A DNA stretch of 64,000 bases from Carposina sasakii (GCA_014607495.2 CP053170.1:3658001-3722000), one strand, 5' to 3'; shown: positions 54,752 through 64,000, counted from the first letter of the stretch. Numbers and translations are program-made. The notes: generated by a model from the letters alone, not told the origin.

Positions 54752-56021
54752 CAGTGTGTTCAACAAGAAAGTGACCAGTATTATTAATAAAAAAAAAACA
54801 CTCAAATTGTTTTGATATTTTTTTTATTAAAGTACATATTATTGGTGATTACGCAATTACTTAATACTTAGTCCAATCGCCGTCATTATTGATAATAGCT
54901 TGACACCTTTTATCCATGCTTTTAACAAGGTTCTCGGCGTACTCCCGTGGTAAAGATCGCCATATCTTTTTAATTTGATAAGAAAGTTGTTTTTCAGTGT
55001 ACACTGGCTTTCCTTTGAGTCGCATTTTCATGTAGGACCACACGTTTTCTATAGGATTTGCATCTGGGGACATTGCCGGCCACTCCATTGTTGAAATGTT
55101 ATTTTGCTGTTTCCACACACTGCACAGTTTACTACGATGTTTTGGATCGTTGTCTTCCTGCAGCACCCAAGTTGTTGTATCTGACCCATAAAACTTTTTA
55201 GCAGACCTTATTAAGCATTTTTTATAAATCTTGCACATTCTTTCGGCATTTAGAATACCAGTAAACACAAAAAGGTAACCAAATCCATGTTTGCAGAAAC
55301 ATCCCCAAACATATACTTTTATAGGGTGTTTTACTGTACGTTGAAGAAATCTATTATGTTTACTGATCCAAGCTTTTGACAGAGAAGACCATGCCCAGAA
55401 AGAAGATTCATCTGTGAAAATAACACTGCCCCAATCTCGATCCAAATTTTCCTTTGCCCAATTGAGTCGTTTTTGAACGTGTTTTTCAGATAATAAAGGT
55501 TTCTTCAAAGTAGACCGAAAAGATACTTCTTTTTCACGCAGACGACTACGGATTGTATTTAGGGATATATCTATTCCTTTCTGTCGTAGTTTTGATTGGG
55601 CAGAAAGCAATGAAAGTCCTGGATTATCTTGAAAAAGACGAACAATCGCGTTGTCCTGGTTTTTAGTTGTCACTCGGCTTGATCCCCTTTCTGGTAGGTC
55701 GTCCACGTTCCCAACCTCTAAATATCGCTTCACCCATTTCTTGACGAAACTTTCAGACCTCTTCATGTATTTAGCAGCCGATTTGTATGATAGTTTCGGT
55801 CCTTTAGTATGATGAACAAGAAATACTGCTTCGTACCGTTTCAAGTATTTTTCACTCATCCTCACAATTAACAATTCACTACAATTAATAATGGTAAACA
55901 CCAATAGAAGTTATATTGCGTATCAGCACACGAGTCAAAGATTGCTATAAAGAAATTAAAAGACAAGCCTGTGTTGTATTTAATCTGTATAATAGCGGTC
56001 ACGTTCTTACTGAACACACTG
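54752..56021 (-). mobile_element. Tc1-like element, structurally complete
   Basis: TA duplications lie at 54750-54751 and 56022-56023. Ends match over 25 bp with three differences (CAGTGTGTTCA ... GTGACC). The element is 1,270 bp with a single intact transposase. It looks capable of movement. Confidence 0.93.
54861..55859 (-). CDS. Tc1-type transposase (DD34E), intact
   Basis: The likely start is MSEKYLKRYEAV at 55859, giving about 332 residues; an in-frame ATG lies 15 codons upstream. Two helix-turn-helix motifs form the paired-like DNA-binding region (SAAKYMKRSESFVKKWVKR and ISLNTIRSRL). The catalytic triad is FTDESSF, QEDNDPKH and SPDANPIENVW, with 34 residues between the last D and E. 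Length and motifs are full. It would cut and insert the element at TA. Confidence 0.95.
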   Translation of the reverse strand: MSEKYLKRYEAVFLVHHTKGPKLSYKSAAKYMKRSESFVKKWVKRYLEVGNVDDLPERGSSRVTTKNQDNAIVRLFQDNPGLSLLSAQSKLRQKGIDISLNTIRSRLREKEVSFRSTLKKPLLSEKHVQKRLNWAKENLDRDWGSVIFTDESSFWAWSSLSKAWISKHNRFLQRTVKHPIKVYVWGCFCKHGFGYLFVFTGILNAERMCKIYKKCLIRSAKKFYGSDTTTWVLQEDNDPKHRSKLCSVWKQQNNISTMEWPAMSPDANPIENVWSYMKMRLKGKPVYTEKQLSYQIKKIWRSLPREYAENLVKSMDKRCQAIINNDGDWTKY

Positions 56022-56063
56022 TATATCACTTACAGTGACCTGTTCTGGCCCTGGAGTAGGCAT

Positions 56064-56596
56064 AACTATGTTTGGTTCGTTAGAATTCTCAATGCACTAC
56101 AACAATCCACTCAACAGCTGGTGAATGAATGAATTAATGCAATATGGTTGTCAATGTCACTTTTTATTTTTAAATGATTGACAGTCAATGATACCAGTAA
56201 GAAAAAATCAAGTGTAAAAATGTACCAATCAAAACTCATTAATTCCACATACTATTTCGGAAATTTTTTAGTGAATCTGTTCAAACTAACTTATTCTCGT
56301 GTTGCTCGTTCTGGAAATAAGCATTTTTGATCGAAATCGATGTTATTGAAGTCCCTTTTGAAACGGATTTAAGCAACTTTGACCCGGTTTAAATGGATAT
56401 ACGGGTGCAAATTACCAAATTAAACCCAGAAGAGTAAAAAAAATCAAAATTTGATTGGTACCTCCTCAAGTCATACATTAGGTTAATTTGGGCCAGTGTT
56501 TTACATTATCTGTGTATATGTCCAGTCCTTGACTGACAAATCATAATTTTTGTAATTATACTGTGTTGACATGATATAAATTTTTCAAGTACTTAC
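56064..56596. other. Non-coding spacer
   Basis: AT-rich sequence that could be the 5' end of the second Sola-like element. No terminus was recognised and no gene is seen. Confidence 0.5.
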
Positions 56597-56912
56597 CATT
56601 GGTTCCACCTGATCAGCAAAAGGCTGGCTCAAGTTCGTTAGTGTTATTGCGACTTCATCACAGTCATTCACCCCCTCGATGCCTGTACAACCACGACCAA
56701 GTATAGCACATACTTGTTCGAGAGTTGGGTAATAATTTGATGTGCAGGGTCCACCACCCGTTCCATTGTTCTTATGTTTGTTTTCATAATTTTGCCTCAG
56801 TCTTTAGTTTCTCTCACAGCCTTATAAGGGAATCTTTTGTCCTAAAATATATTTAAAAAAACACCTACTTATGGACAATTTTATTATAAATATAACATCT
56901 GTAACTAAGGTA

Positions 56913-59898
56913 CCTGGGTCGAATATGGCCACCTTAAGGTTCTTTTTTTTAAAATAATAATAAAGCTAAAAAATATAAGTTTTCGTATTTGTTCGTCAAG
57001 AGTGGCTATTTATCTTTATAACAAAGACATAAAAATACAAAGACATTAAACGATAAATAGTATTTTTAACAATTAAAAAAAAATTGGAATTGGCCATATT
57101 TCCGACAGGGTGGGTAAATATGCCCATACATGTGGCCATATTTACTGTATGAATTTACTAATTAAAAAAACTACTGAATAAACTAAATGAAAAACTGATA
57201 TTATGTTTTAATAGAGCATTTATTTAAAAGATATTCTTTGGGCGACATTCAGTACAAATAAAGAACAATCTTTAACAAGTTTTTTAACTAATATAAAAAA
57301 GGATATCAAAATCAAAAAGGAATTTTAAATGATAACATATTCTTAAAATTATACTTAAAATGCTACACATTGTTAAACTTACAGAAAATCAACAAAATTA
57401 GCAAAATTAAACGTAACAATTGAGATCTTTCATTGGTAAACCACAATGATATTATAAACTACAAAAATAGCAGGAAAACCTAATGAATAAAGTACGTATG
57501 ATTAGAATTAGTCCTGACTGCATCGAGTGCATACAAATTTATCAGTATCTTCTTTTGTTAACCCAACGCAGTCCTCATGGACATATGTTTTACACAAAAA
57601 GCATATTCTCATGTCTGCTACTCTATCCTCATTACAAACGTAACAATACCAAGATTCTTTAGATTTATTAGAATGTCCTTTATCTTTTTGTTTAGAAATC
57701 TTAGAGGTTACTGCTTCATTTCTCTTGTTCACTTTAGAAGAAATTTGTTTTCTCTTCTGGAAAGAAACTTTAGATTGGCCTGGTATATTTTTAATTTTTT
57801 GTTTTGAAACATTAGATGGTCCTGGGTTATTATTTTTCTCTGTAAACATTGATTTTGTTAGCTCCTGTGCCAGACTATTAATAGCTTTTGCCCTAGGTGT
57901 AGTTTTTGGGCTTGATGTTTTTTCCGGAGTTTTCAAAATTTCACAAAAAGATGAATATGAATCATTAAGTGAAGTGGAGCAGACTTTTGATTCAGTTCTG
58001 GTGCCTCTTTTGTTTTTGTGTTGCTTTAATTTGGATAAAGGAATGTTATCGCTACTATCGGAATCGTCATAGACATTTGGCTGGGGTTCTATAAAGTTCG
58101 ATCTATCTACTTGAGTTGGTGGAGGAGGTATGACCGGATTTTCGCTAGCATTAGTAGCGTCGCTGTCATTGTCATTAGTATCTTCACGAGGAATTAATAG
58201 ACTTACGCTGGCATTAGTAGTATCGCTGTCATTGGGGTCGTTATTTTCTTGATTTTCAGAAGAAGGTATTGTGGAATTATAGGTAGGTATGCTGGGAGCG
58301 TATGCCTCTTCTGGTATCCTTGCTGGATTAAATGGGAAAATTCCGGTTGCTTCGAATCCAGACTTGATATTGGCAGGTGTTGCTGCTTTGTCCCACGCTT
58401 TGGAAAATAATATCCCAAACCTTTGTTTAGTTATTCTCCTGTCTTCATGGACTGACCAGTATTTTAAAACTTCCTCGTCCCAGTAATATTCAAAGGATCG
58501 AAATACCGATTTGTCCATAGGCTGTAGTTCATGAGTAGTATTACTTGGAAGACAGAAAAGCTTGATGTCGAATTTTTCTGCTGCTTCAACAATGGAATAG
58601 TCCAAGTGGCATTTGGCTCCATCGAAGATAAGTAAACAAGGTCCGGGCAATTTAAATTTCGCAAAATGGTAAATCCAGTTTACGAACGTTTCGGAGTTCA
58701 TACTCCCCTTGGGTGTCATTTGGGCTATTGAGCTAGTTGGTAAATTATCTACCCACTCTGGCTTCATGCGTTTGCCTTTAAACAGAATCATGGGCGGAAT
58801 CGCATGTCCCAAAGCATTGCCACATGAAACAATTGTGACATTCTCGCCGTGTTCAGGTGCTACTAAATGTACTCTCTTGGATCCACGTTCAGCTAAAACT
58901 TCAGGTGATTTGTGCAAATTAAGCTGGCAACCCTTTTCGTCGATATTAAAAATGCGTTCTGGTTTGTTCATAATATCATTATCTTCTAAAACTTTCTTCA
59001 ATTTAGCAAAATAATCGAAAACTACTGCTTTATTTAGCTTTTGCGCCCTAGCAGGATTTAGGTTTTGTGCCTTCCGTCTGCTGATGTTTCTATGACGTTT
59101 TAAAAATCCTCTTAGCCAATCTCGTCCCACCATCAAATCTCCACCTGACGCTGAAATATTATTTTGATCACAGAATGTCTTCACGCACCGACGAAGTACA
59201 CGCTGTGTCAATGGGTATCCCACATTGCACAGGCGAATAACACGAGATGCCAAAATTTTCTCATGTTCATAGCTAAGAAGTGGTTTCCGGCCCAAAGTAG
59301 ATTTAGTCTCTTTTTTCTCTTGTAAATAACGTCTTAGAGTGCGCCTTGGCACATTATAATGCTTTGCAGCCGTATATACTTTCATCTTGCCGCTTTTGAC
59401 TGCAGTTAAAGCTAATTTCATGCATGCTTCTGACCAATTACCTCGAATCCCTTTAGATTTATAGCGTGGCATGTCTAAAACAAAGTGTCAAAATTTAGTA
59501 TCGTAAATATGGCCAAACGGTGGCCATATTTGCAGTCATGCAAATTTATTGTTTTCATCATTCTCGAATGTAAAACACACTATTACTTTGATAAATAAAC
59601 AAATAAATATCAAATTAGAATCATAACACAACATCATAATATGAATAGCAAGGATTTTTATTTGAAAAATATCAAAACACAGGACAATACTTACTTAATG
59701 TTTTTATAACCTCAACAGCACGTTTCACTATAATGGTCGCTGGGCTACTAGTGGGTGCGCGGGAGGGGTGACAGGTACGCCGTTCGGATACATGCGACAC
59801 TAGCAACACTTTATAGGTGCGTTCAGGTTATTAAAAAAAAATGTATTTGATATAATGGTATGTGGCCATATTTACCGGCTGGCCATATTCGACCCAGG
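56913..59898 (-). mobile_element. pogo-3, structurally complete
   Basis: TA duplications lie at 56911-56912 and 59899-59900. The 19-bp ends CCTGGGTCGAATATGGCCA are exact inverted repeats. Inner copies of 'tggccatattt' occur at both ends (57090-57140 and 59515-59535). The element is 2,986 bp with one intact ORF. Non-coding 56913-57507 and 59473-59898 hold only these repeats. Confidence 0.94.
57508..59472 (-). CDS. pogo-type transposase with C-terminal PHD finger, intact
   Basis: The ORF gives 654 residues from MPRYKSKGIR. Residues 12-55 form a psq-type helix-turn-helix (AAKHYNVPRRTLRRYL). A CENP-B-type domain follows (GRDWLRGFLKRH). The DDE_1 core has FNIDEKG, LIFDGAKCH and LQPMDKSVF. A long Ser/Asn-rich linker carries Lys-rich patches. 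The last 50 residues are a PHD-type finger (CYVCNEDR ... CFLCKTYVHEDC ... CTRC). The frame has no stop or shift. The finger may read histone tails and steer integration, which is inference. Confidence 0.93.
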   Translation of the reverse strand: MPRYKSKGIRGNWSEACMKLALTAVKSGKMKVYTAAKHYNVPRRTLRRYLQEKKETKSTLGRKPLLSYEHEKILASRVIRLCNVGYPLTQRVLRRCVKTFCDQNNISASGGDLMVGRDWLRGFLKRHRNISRRKAQNLNPARAQKLNKAVVFDYFAKLKKVLEDNDIMNKPERIFNIDEKGCQLNLHKSPEVLAERGSKRVHLVAPEHGENVTIVSCGNALGHAIPPMILFKGKRMKPEWVDNLPTSSIAQMTPKGSMNSETFVNWIYHFAKFKLPGPCLLIFDGAKCHLDYSIVEAAEKFDIKLFCLPSNTTHELQPMDKSVFRSFEYYWDEEVLKYWSVHEDRRITKQRFGILFSKAWDKAATPANIKSGFEATGIFPFNPARIPEEAYAPSIPTYNSTIPSSENQENNDPNDSDTTNASVSLLIPREDTNDNDSDATNASENPVIPPPPTQVDRSNFIEPQPNVYDDSDSSDNIPLSKLKQHKNKRGTRTESKVCSTSLNDSYSSFCEILKTPEKTSSPKTTPRAKAINSLAQELTKSMFTEKNNNPGPSNVSKQKIKNIPGQSKVSFQKRKQISSKVNKRNEAVTSKISKQKDKGHSNKSKESWYCYVCNEDRVADMRICFLCKTYVHEDCVGLTKEDTDKFVCTRCSQD

Positions 59899-60271
59899 TA
59901 CCTATGTTTATGAGCAAATAAAGAATTATCTTATCTAAAATAGTGTTTTACGAACAGCAAATTATTTGGAATAGCGAAAAGTCTGTGATAGCTTACATGT
60001 GGTTAGTGCTCGTACTACTAAACTTCACAGTAAGATCTGCCTACGCCAAAGCTTTGGCTTCATTAGTACTTCCATCTGTTTTATTTTATTTAAAATTATA
60101 TCTTTACATTGACGCAGTAAGTTAATTAGTTTTATTTTATCGTCGCTTGTGAAATTCTGCATACGTTTCTTTTTATCAGCCATCATTATTATTTTATTTA
60201 ATCTTTTTAAAACACAAAACAAAAACAACACGAGGAGAAGCGGAGAACTTTTTTGACAGTCAATTTTTTTC

Positions 60272-60745
60272 AAATTTGAAAGTGCCAATCATAACTTATG
60301 TACTCGTAACTTATGTTACAGCCACACATTTTTCTTAGTTTTAATTATTTCTACTATTAATTCTCATCTTTATCATAAATCAAAGTGTTACAAAGCTTAT
60401 AATCTAGCTAATAGTCTATTATAATGAAAATTACTCATAAAATATTTACCGGTAAATTAAAGTAAAAGCACAACGCTCAAAACGTCACTTTACTAAAAGG
60501 CCCCTTCGGAGAAATTTGAAAGTGCCAATCATAACTTATGTAACTTATGTTACAGCCACACATTTTTCTTAGTTTTAATTATTTCTACAATTAATTCTCA
60601 TCTTTATCATAAATCAAAGTGTTGCAAAGCTTATAATCTAGCTAATAGTCTATTATAATGAAAATTACTCATAAAATATTTACCGGTAAATTAAAGTAAA
60701 AGCACAACGCTCAAAACGTCACTTTACTAAAAGGCCCCTTCGGAG
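60272..60745. repeat. Tandem duplication, 240-bp unit, two copies
   Basis: The copy at 60272-60511 is repeated at 60512-60745. The second lacks six bases near the start (tactcg region) and differs at a few positions. Both end in 'ggccccttcggag'. No coding frame is seen. Confidence 0.92.
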
Positions 60746-60831
60746 GGAATGCTTTGTTCGGTGAAATATATTTAAGTTATGGGTCGATTTAGGGGATCCC
60801 CTACTTTAGAAAACCATAGTTAGCAGACTGT

Positions 60832-61020
60832 TTAGGGGTTAATGGTGAAAACGGGCATTAGACTCCGCTCTATCGATGCCATCCATTGTTGGAGTTCTGC
60901 TGTACAGATTGCTTTAAGTTCTATTTCATCGTCTTGAGTTTTGCTCTGCGTTTGAGGTGTTGGCGGCGGCGAGCGGGGTGTTAACCCACTTCGGTCAAAG
61001 GGACTGTTATGAGCATCCAT
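60832..61020 (-). CDS. Small ORF, 62 codons, unknown
   Basis: It starts MDAHNSPFDRSGLTPRSPPP and is Pro/Ser/Thr/Gln-rich, then ends with an amphipathic stretch (ELQQWMASIERSL). It resembles the N-terminus of a retroelement gag-like protein, but no homologue is certain. Low confidence. Confidence 0.25.
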   Translation of the reverse strand: MDAHNSPFDRSGLTPRSPPPTPQTQSKTQDDEIELKAICTAELQQWMASIERSLMPVFTINP

Positions 61021-61383
61021 TACTTAATTTAAGAAATATTTATATTTCATTAGTATAAACACTTTAGCTGTTACTGGTTTTAATCTAGGTCACTATTTAT
61101 GCACTTGTTTATTAATTAAAATATTGCAACAGTGTGCACGTCTGTACGCAACGAACGAATTTCAAGAATCAAGCTTGACGTGTCTTAATAATTTATTTAT
61201 TTAAATGATAATAATAATGTTTAAAATAATCTCTATTGAGGGATCGCCCACCACCGGGCCCTATACCCTCCGCTGACCCTCGGATCTGCCTACTCATGAT
61301 CACGAACACAAGACACTACAGTCGCAACGAGAAGCCAGATCCAAGCACCTAGCATGCAACCATAAATACATAGCTGCTAATCC
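61021..61383. other. Non-coding, with a GC-rich patch
   Basis: AT-rich sequence with a GC-rich patch at 61235-61310. The patch was compared by memory with common small RNAs and no match was found. Confidence 0.4.
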
Positions 61384-61452
61384 GAAAACCAATTAAAATT
61401 TTAATCGACATATGTTTCGCCAACACCCGTGGCATCATCAGGATTAGTTTTC
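61384..61452 (-). ncRNA. Hammerhead ribozyme (type I, Penelope-associated)
   Basis: On the minus strand the core reads CTGATGA, then stem II (GCCA / TGGC around a 7-base loop), then GAAA, then a minimal stem III (ACATATGT) and the cleavage triplet GTC. Stem I pairs TAATC with GATTA and then GAAAAC with GTTTTC across an internal loop. Cleavage is expected between 61407 and 61406. Self-cleaving hammerheads with tiny stem III are known from Penelope-like elements, whose ORF lies 280 bases upstream here. Confidence 0.85.
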
Positions 61453-61728
61453 CATGTTAGTTCTATCTACCGAACCAACTAACTAACAACTAAAACCAAT
61501 GTATTGCAAATCATTTTTATACCCTCAATCAACATAAAAAAATAAATGTTAATACCTACATATTAGTTTAGAAATGTAAAATTATTATAGATAAATAAAT
61601 ATTAAAAATATACATTAGTTATTAATTGTTAAATTATTAGAAGAAAAATAAATTTATAATAATATTAAATATATATAAAAAAAGACCATATCAAGGCTGT
61701 ACGACAAAGTCATTACCTTTGTCCGATC

Positions 61729-64000
61729 CTATTGACTTTGACATTGACAGATTGCAGCCAAAACTGGGCTAGTGTTTACAAAATCTATTTGATTATTTAC
61801 CAAATTAATACCTGAAAATTTTGCTTTCATAATTTCTAGTTTTTCTAAAATAGACAGACGGATGCCTTTATCTGCAACATGTAGAACTCTTAACTCATTA
61901 TTATCTGCCAGGGAGTGGCCCGCCTGGAGTAAATGTTCGGCAAAGTTGGATTTATTAGGATTACCATTTCTAAAAGCTGATATATGTTCCTTGTATCGAA
62001 CATTAAAACTGCGACCAGTTTGTCCAATGTAACAAGCATCACATTCATCACACTTCAACTGGTATACACCTGATTTCTTTTTAAGTTCCAACTTTTGTTT
62101 TGTGTTAATTAACTTTTGTAATGAATTATAAGTCCTAAACGCCACAAATATGTCTTCTTTTTTTAATAATTTAGATAATTTTTCTGAAAAACCTCCATAA
62201 TATGTCAAACTACCAGTGTATGGTTTTTGAATCTGATCAACTTTAGGGTATAACATTTGTTTAACCAAAATGTTTTCCTTTTTATTGACCAGATTATAAA
62301 TTAATTGAGGACTGTACCCATTAGATCTGGCAATTTGAACAATGGTATTAAATTCTTTATTATAATTGTAATTGTTAAGCGGTAAAGTTACCAGTCTATG
62401 TATCATAGACTTATAAGCCGCTAATTTATGTTGCCATGGGTGGAAAGAATCAACCGGTATTGTGACATCTGTATGGGTAGGTTTCCGGTATACAGCAAAA
62501 TCATGAAATTTATCTAATCTTGATATAGTTAAATCCAAAAAATTTATGCTATTATTAACTTCTTCTTCAATTTTGAATTTAATTTTGGCATGCTTGGTAT
62601 TAATTTTGTTGACAAAAACATGAAACTGTCTCACTGAGCCTGTCCAACACAAGATAACATCATCTACATATCTAAAATAATATTTTATCTTACTATTGTT
62701 AACTATAAACTTATTTTCATACCAATCCATAAAAATTTCTGCAAGAAACGGTGACAACGGAGAACCCATAGCCAAACCATCCTTCTGTAAATAATAGGTG
62801 TTCCGATAACAAAAATAATTTTGGTTCATACAAAGTCTAGTCAGTCCAATAATGTTATCAACCTCCGTTGGATGTAAATTGACTTTATCACACCAAGTCT
62901 TAATTATGTCTAAACAATCTTTATAAGGAACATTTGTAAACAAACTTTCTACATCTAATGAAAATAATTTTGAATTTGTAGGCAATTCTATATATTTAAT
63001 TTTTTCTATTAAATCTAAACTATTTTTAACACTATACTTAGGTGTGAATTGAATTTTTTCCTTTATATAGTTATTTAAAAACGTTGCCAATTTATATGCA
63101 GGCGCTCCAATATAGGAAACTACAGGTCTAACAGGAATATTAATTTTATGTAATTTTGGTAAACCGTATAACATTGGTGTGACAGGATTCATTGAAATTA
63201 CGCGTTCAATTAAATGGGGGCATTTTTTGGGAAAAATATATTCTGAATTGGCAATACATTTCTTCAATTCTGCATTGAATTTATTTGTAGGATCAAAGGG
63301 CAATGTTTGAAATTCATTTGTATTTAAGATTTCCATTACCTTTTCATGATTCATATCCTGTTTCATAATAACTAATGTATTGCCTTTGTCTGCTTTACTA
63401 ATTAAAAGGTTGTTTTGATCTAACTTGAGTTGTACAGACTTATATATTTTTGAGTAATATGAAAATGAAGTTTTGTTAAGATTACTAGAGTTATTAATTT
63501 CCTTATGTAATTCCTTCATTTCATGAGCTAGAACGTTTTTGACAGTGGTATCTACTTTATTCCTAACTAAGGTTATTTCTGTGTCCACTGCCAAAACTTC
63601 CAAAGATTTATTGTTAATATTTTTTGGTGGACAGAATTTCAAACCTTTTGTCAACAAACTCATTTCCTGTTCTGTAAAATTTGTGTCAGAGAGATTCTCA
63701 ACTCTTTTATAAAACTTGTGTGTGTCTTTCTTAATAGGCGGAGTATTATTAGTGTGGTTCTCTCCATATTTTTTAGATATCAAAAGTTTTAATTTGTGTG
63801 ACTGTGTATCAAATCTCTGCTGACCCTTAAAATAGGCCAAATCTCTTGCCTTTTTATCTAAAAGGTCAAATTCCACCGGATGAAGTCTAAATGAAAGTTC
63901 CATATGCAAAATTTTAAGATGTGTTTTTAAATTATCTCTAACGGAAAACCAATACTTAATTTCTTGAAATAACCATAACTTTTGAGCTTGTTCTATAGCA
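61729..64000 (-). CDS. Penelope-like reverse transcriptase with GIY-YIG endonuclease (partial at start)
   Basis: The frame runs from the window edge to the stop at 61729, with at least 726 residues from the Met at 63909 and about 30 more upstream. The RT, related to telomerase, has YGLPKLHK, SLDVESLFTNVP, GLAMGSPLSP and the active-site YVDD. The C-terminus holds a GIY-YIG nuclease (GVYQLKCDECDACYIGQTGRSF) with its zinc-binding-like Cys insertion, the hallmark of Penelope elements. No stop or frameshift is seen. The true start lies outside the window. Confidence 0.95.
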   Translation of the reverse strand, partial: AIEQAQKLWLFQEIKYWFSVRDNLKTHLKILHMELSFRLHPVEFDLLDKKARDLAYFKGQQRFDTQSHKLKLLISKKYGENHTNNTPPIKKDTHKFYKRVENLSDTNFTEQEMSLLTKGLKFCPPKNINNKSLEVLAVDTEITLVRNKVDTTVKNVLAHEMKELHKEINNSSNLNKTSFSYYSKIYKSVQLKLDQNNLLISKADKGNTLVIMKQDMNHEKVMEILNTNEFQTLPFDPTNKFNAELKKCIANSEYIFPKKCPHLIERVISMNPVTPMLYGLPKLHKINIPVRPVVSYIGAPAYKLATFLNNYIKEKIQFTPKYSVKNSLDLIEKIKYIELPTNSKLFSLDVESLFTNVPYKDCLDIIKTWCDKVNLHPTEVDNIIGLTRLCMNQNYFCYRNTYYLQKDGLAMGSPLSPFLAEIFMDWYENKFIVNNSKIKYYFRYVDDVILCWTGSVRQFHVFVNKINTKHAKIKFKIEEEVNNSINFLDLTISRLDKFHDFAVYRKPTHTDVTIPVDSFHPWQHKLAAYKSMIHRLVTLPLNNYNYNKEFNTIVQIARSNGYSPQLIYNLVNKKENILVKQMLYPKVDQIQKPYTGSLTYYGGFSEKLSKLLKKEDIFVAFRTYNSLQKLINTKQKLELKKKSGVYQLKCDECDACYIGQTGRSFNVRYKEHISAFRNGNPNKSNFAEHLLQAGHSLADNNELRVLHVADKGIRLSILEKLEIMKAKFSGINLVNNQIDFVNTSPVLAAICQCQSQ

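Larger units (their letters stand above)
53835..56063 (-). pseudogene. Sola-like transposase N-terminal part, split by a Tc1 element
   Basis: A possible start is MPTPGPEQ at 56063. The exon is interrupted by the Tc1 insertion at the TA 54750-54751/56022-56023 and then runs to a GTAAGT donor at 54696. The next exon starts at 54531 and reads YQDKDPLAVNFRRPCNH, FLIGKRRKCVSVCKKMF, CRGGDRKSLKSASK and IPATESHYNRNKSK, matching the N-terminal half of the Sola-like protein at 24764-28623. A frameshift lies near 54015, and a Cys motif SPASDACTQC ends it. The catalytic part is absent. A frame mismatch near the TA suggests another lesion. Confidence 0.55.
56597..60183 (-). pseudogene. Myb/SANT-like gene 2, intron invaded by pogo-3
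   Basis: Exon 1 starts at 60183 (MADKKKRMQNFTSDDKIKLINLLRQ) and continues as KTDGSTNEAKALA after a one-base shift near 60085. A later exon (56841-56597) has a TTTTAG acceptor and GTAAGT donor and encodes ENKHKNNGTGGGPCTS and YPTLEQVCAILGRGCTGIEG. The pattern parallels Myb/SANT-like gene 1 (KVDPIMEQVSALLERSCTGI). The pogo-3 element lies between these exons. The frameshift suggests a dead copy. Confidence 0.5.
61384..64000 (-). mobile_element. Penelope-like retroelement, right end beyond the window
   Basis: It comprises a reverse transcriptase/GIY-YIG ORF and a downstream hammerhead ribozyme in the terminal repeat region. The second terminal repeat, if present, lies to the right of the window. 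The left boundary is not certain. Confidence 0.85.

Noticed and set aside
61235..61310. GC-rich patch as a small nuclear or ribosomal RNA
   Set aside because: No conserved core of U1, U2, U5, 5S or tRNA could be matched by eye; kept only as an unidentified patch.

Overview
This is a eukaryotic, intron-using, AT-rich window made almost entirely of transposable elements. No host gene is recognised. The best reading is an insect, most likely a moth or butterfly. Evidence for this is a short Helitron with TC...CTAG ends at 16656-16910, RTE/SINE-type 3' tails ending like 'tataagtaggat' at 42190-42520 (and reversed near 7775), piggyBac, mariner, hAT and Penelope families, and an insect errantivirus primed by a tRNA-Ser-type site. 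Species and chromosome cannot be told from the sequence alone.

Layout. (1) 1-17049: a tandem satellite with a 1,020-bp unit, interrupted by a mariner element with 624-bp inverted repeats (886-3599), a hAT element (5389-16404) that itself carries a complete env-bearing errantivirus with two identical 290-bp LTRs (8514-15960), and the Helitron. Each insertion shows its expected target-site duplication. (2) 17050-24238: retroelement debris, a broken hAT (18551-20490), a 32-bp minisatellite, and an intact piggyBac (20782-23352) that sits inside an 86-codon ORF. (3) 24243-29377: a Sola-like DNA transposon with 4-bp TSD, inserted in LINE debris. (4) 29478-40858: a hAT holding a piggyBac (32757-40732), which holds a nearly full-length LINE (34088-39706). 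(5) 40867-49846: P-element remnants and a Myb/SANT-like gene whose first exon is split by a hAT (41953-49331), which holds a pogo-like element (43139-49153), which holds a piggyBac (44207-46934). (6) 50392-56596: pogo-like and piggyBac fragments, an unrecognised ORF, and a second Sola-like remnant with an intact-looking Tc1 element (54752-56021) inside. (7) 56597-60183: a second Myb/SANT-like gene with an intact pogo-like element (56913-59898) in its intron. (8) 60272-64000: a 240-bp tandem duplication, then a Penelope-like retroelement with a hammerhead ribozyme and an ORF that runs off the right edge.

Possibly active elements (uninterrupted ORFs and matched ends) are the errantivirus, hAT-1, piggyBac-1, the Tc1 element and pogo-3. 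Others carry one or a few stops or frameshifts, two of them at T7/A7 runs.

The most striking large-scale pattern is orientation. About nineteen separate protein-coding elements all read on the minus strand, while the only one on the plus strand is the young errantivirus. Together with dense nesting this resembles a one-strand TE trap such as a piRNA cluster. That is inference and needs small-RNA data. Other leads are an 840-bp hydrophobic ORF wedged between LINE ORF1 and ORF2, PHD fingers at the C-terminus of all three pogo-like transposases, and an unrecognised ORF at 53052-53830.
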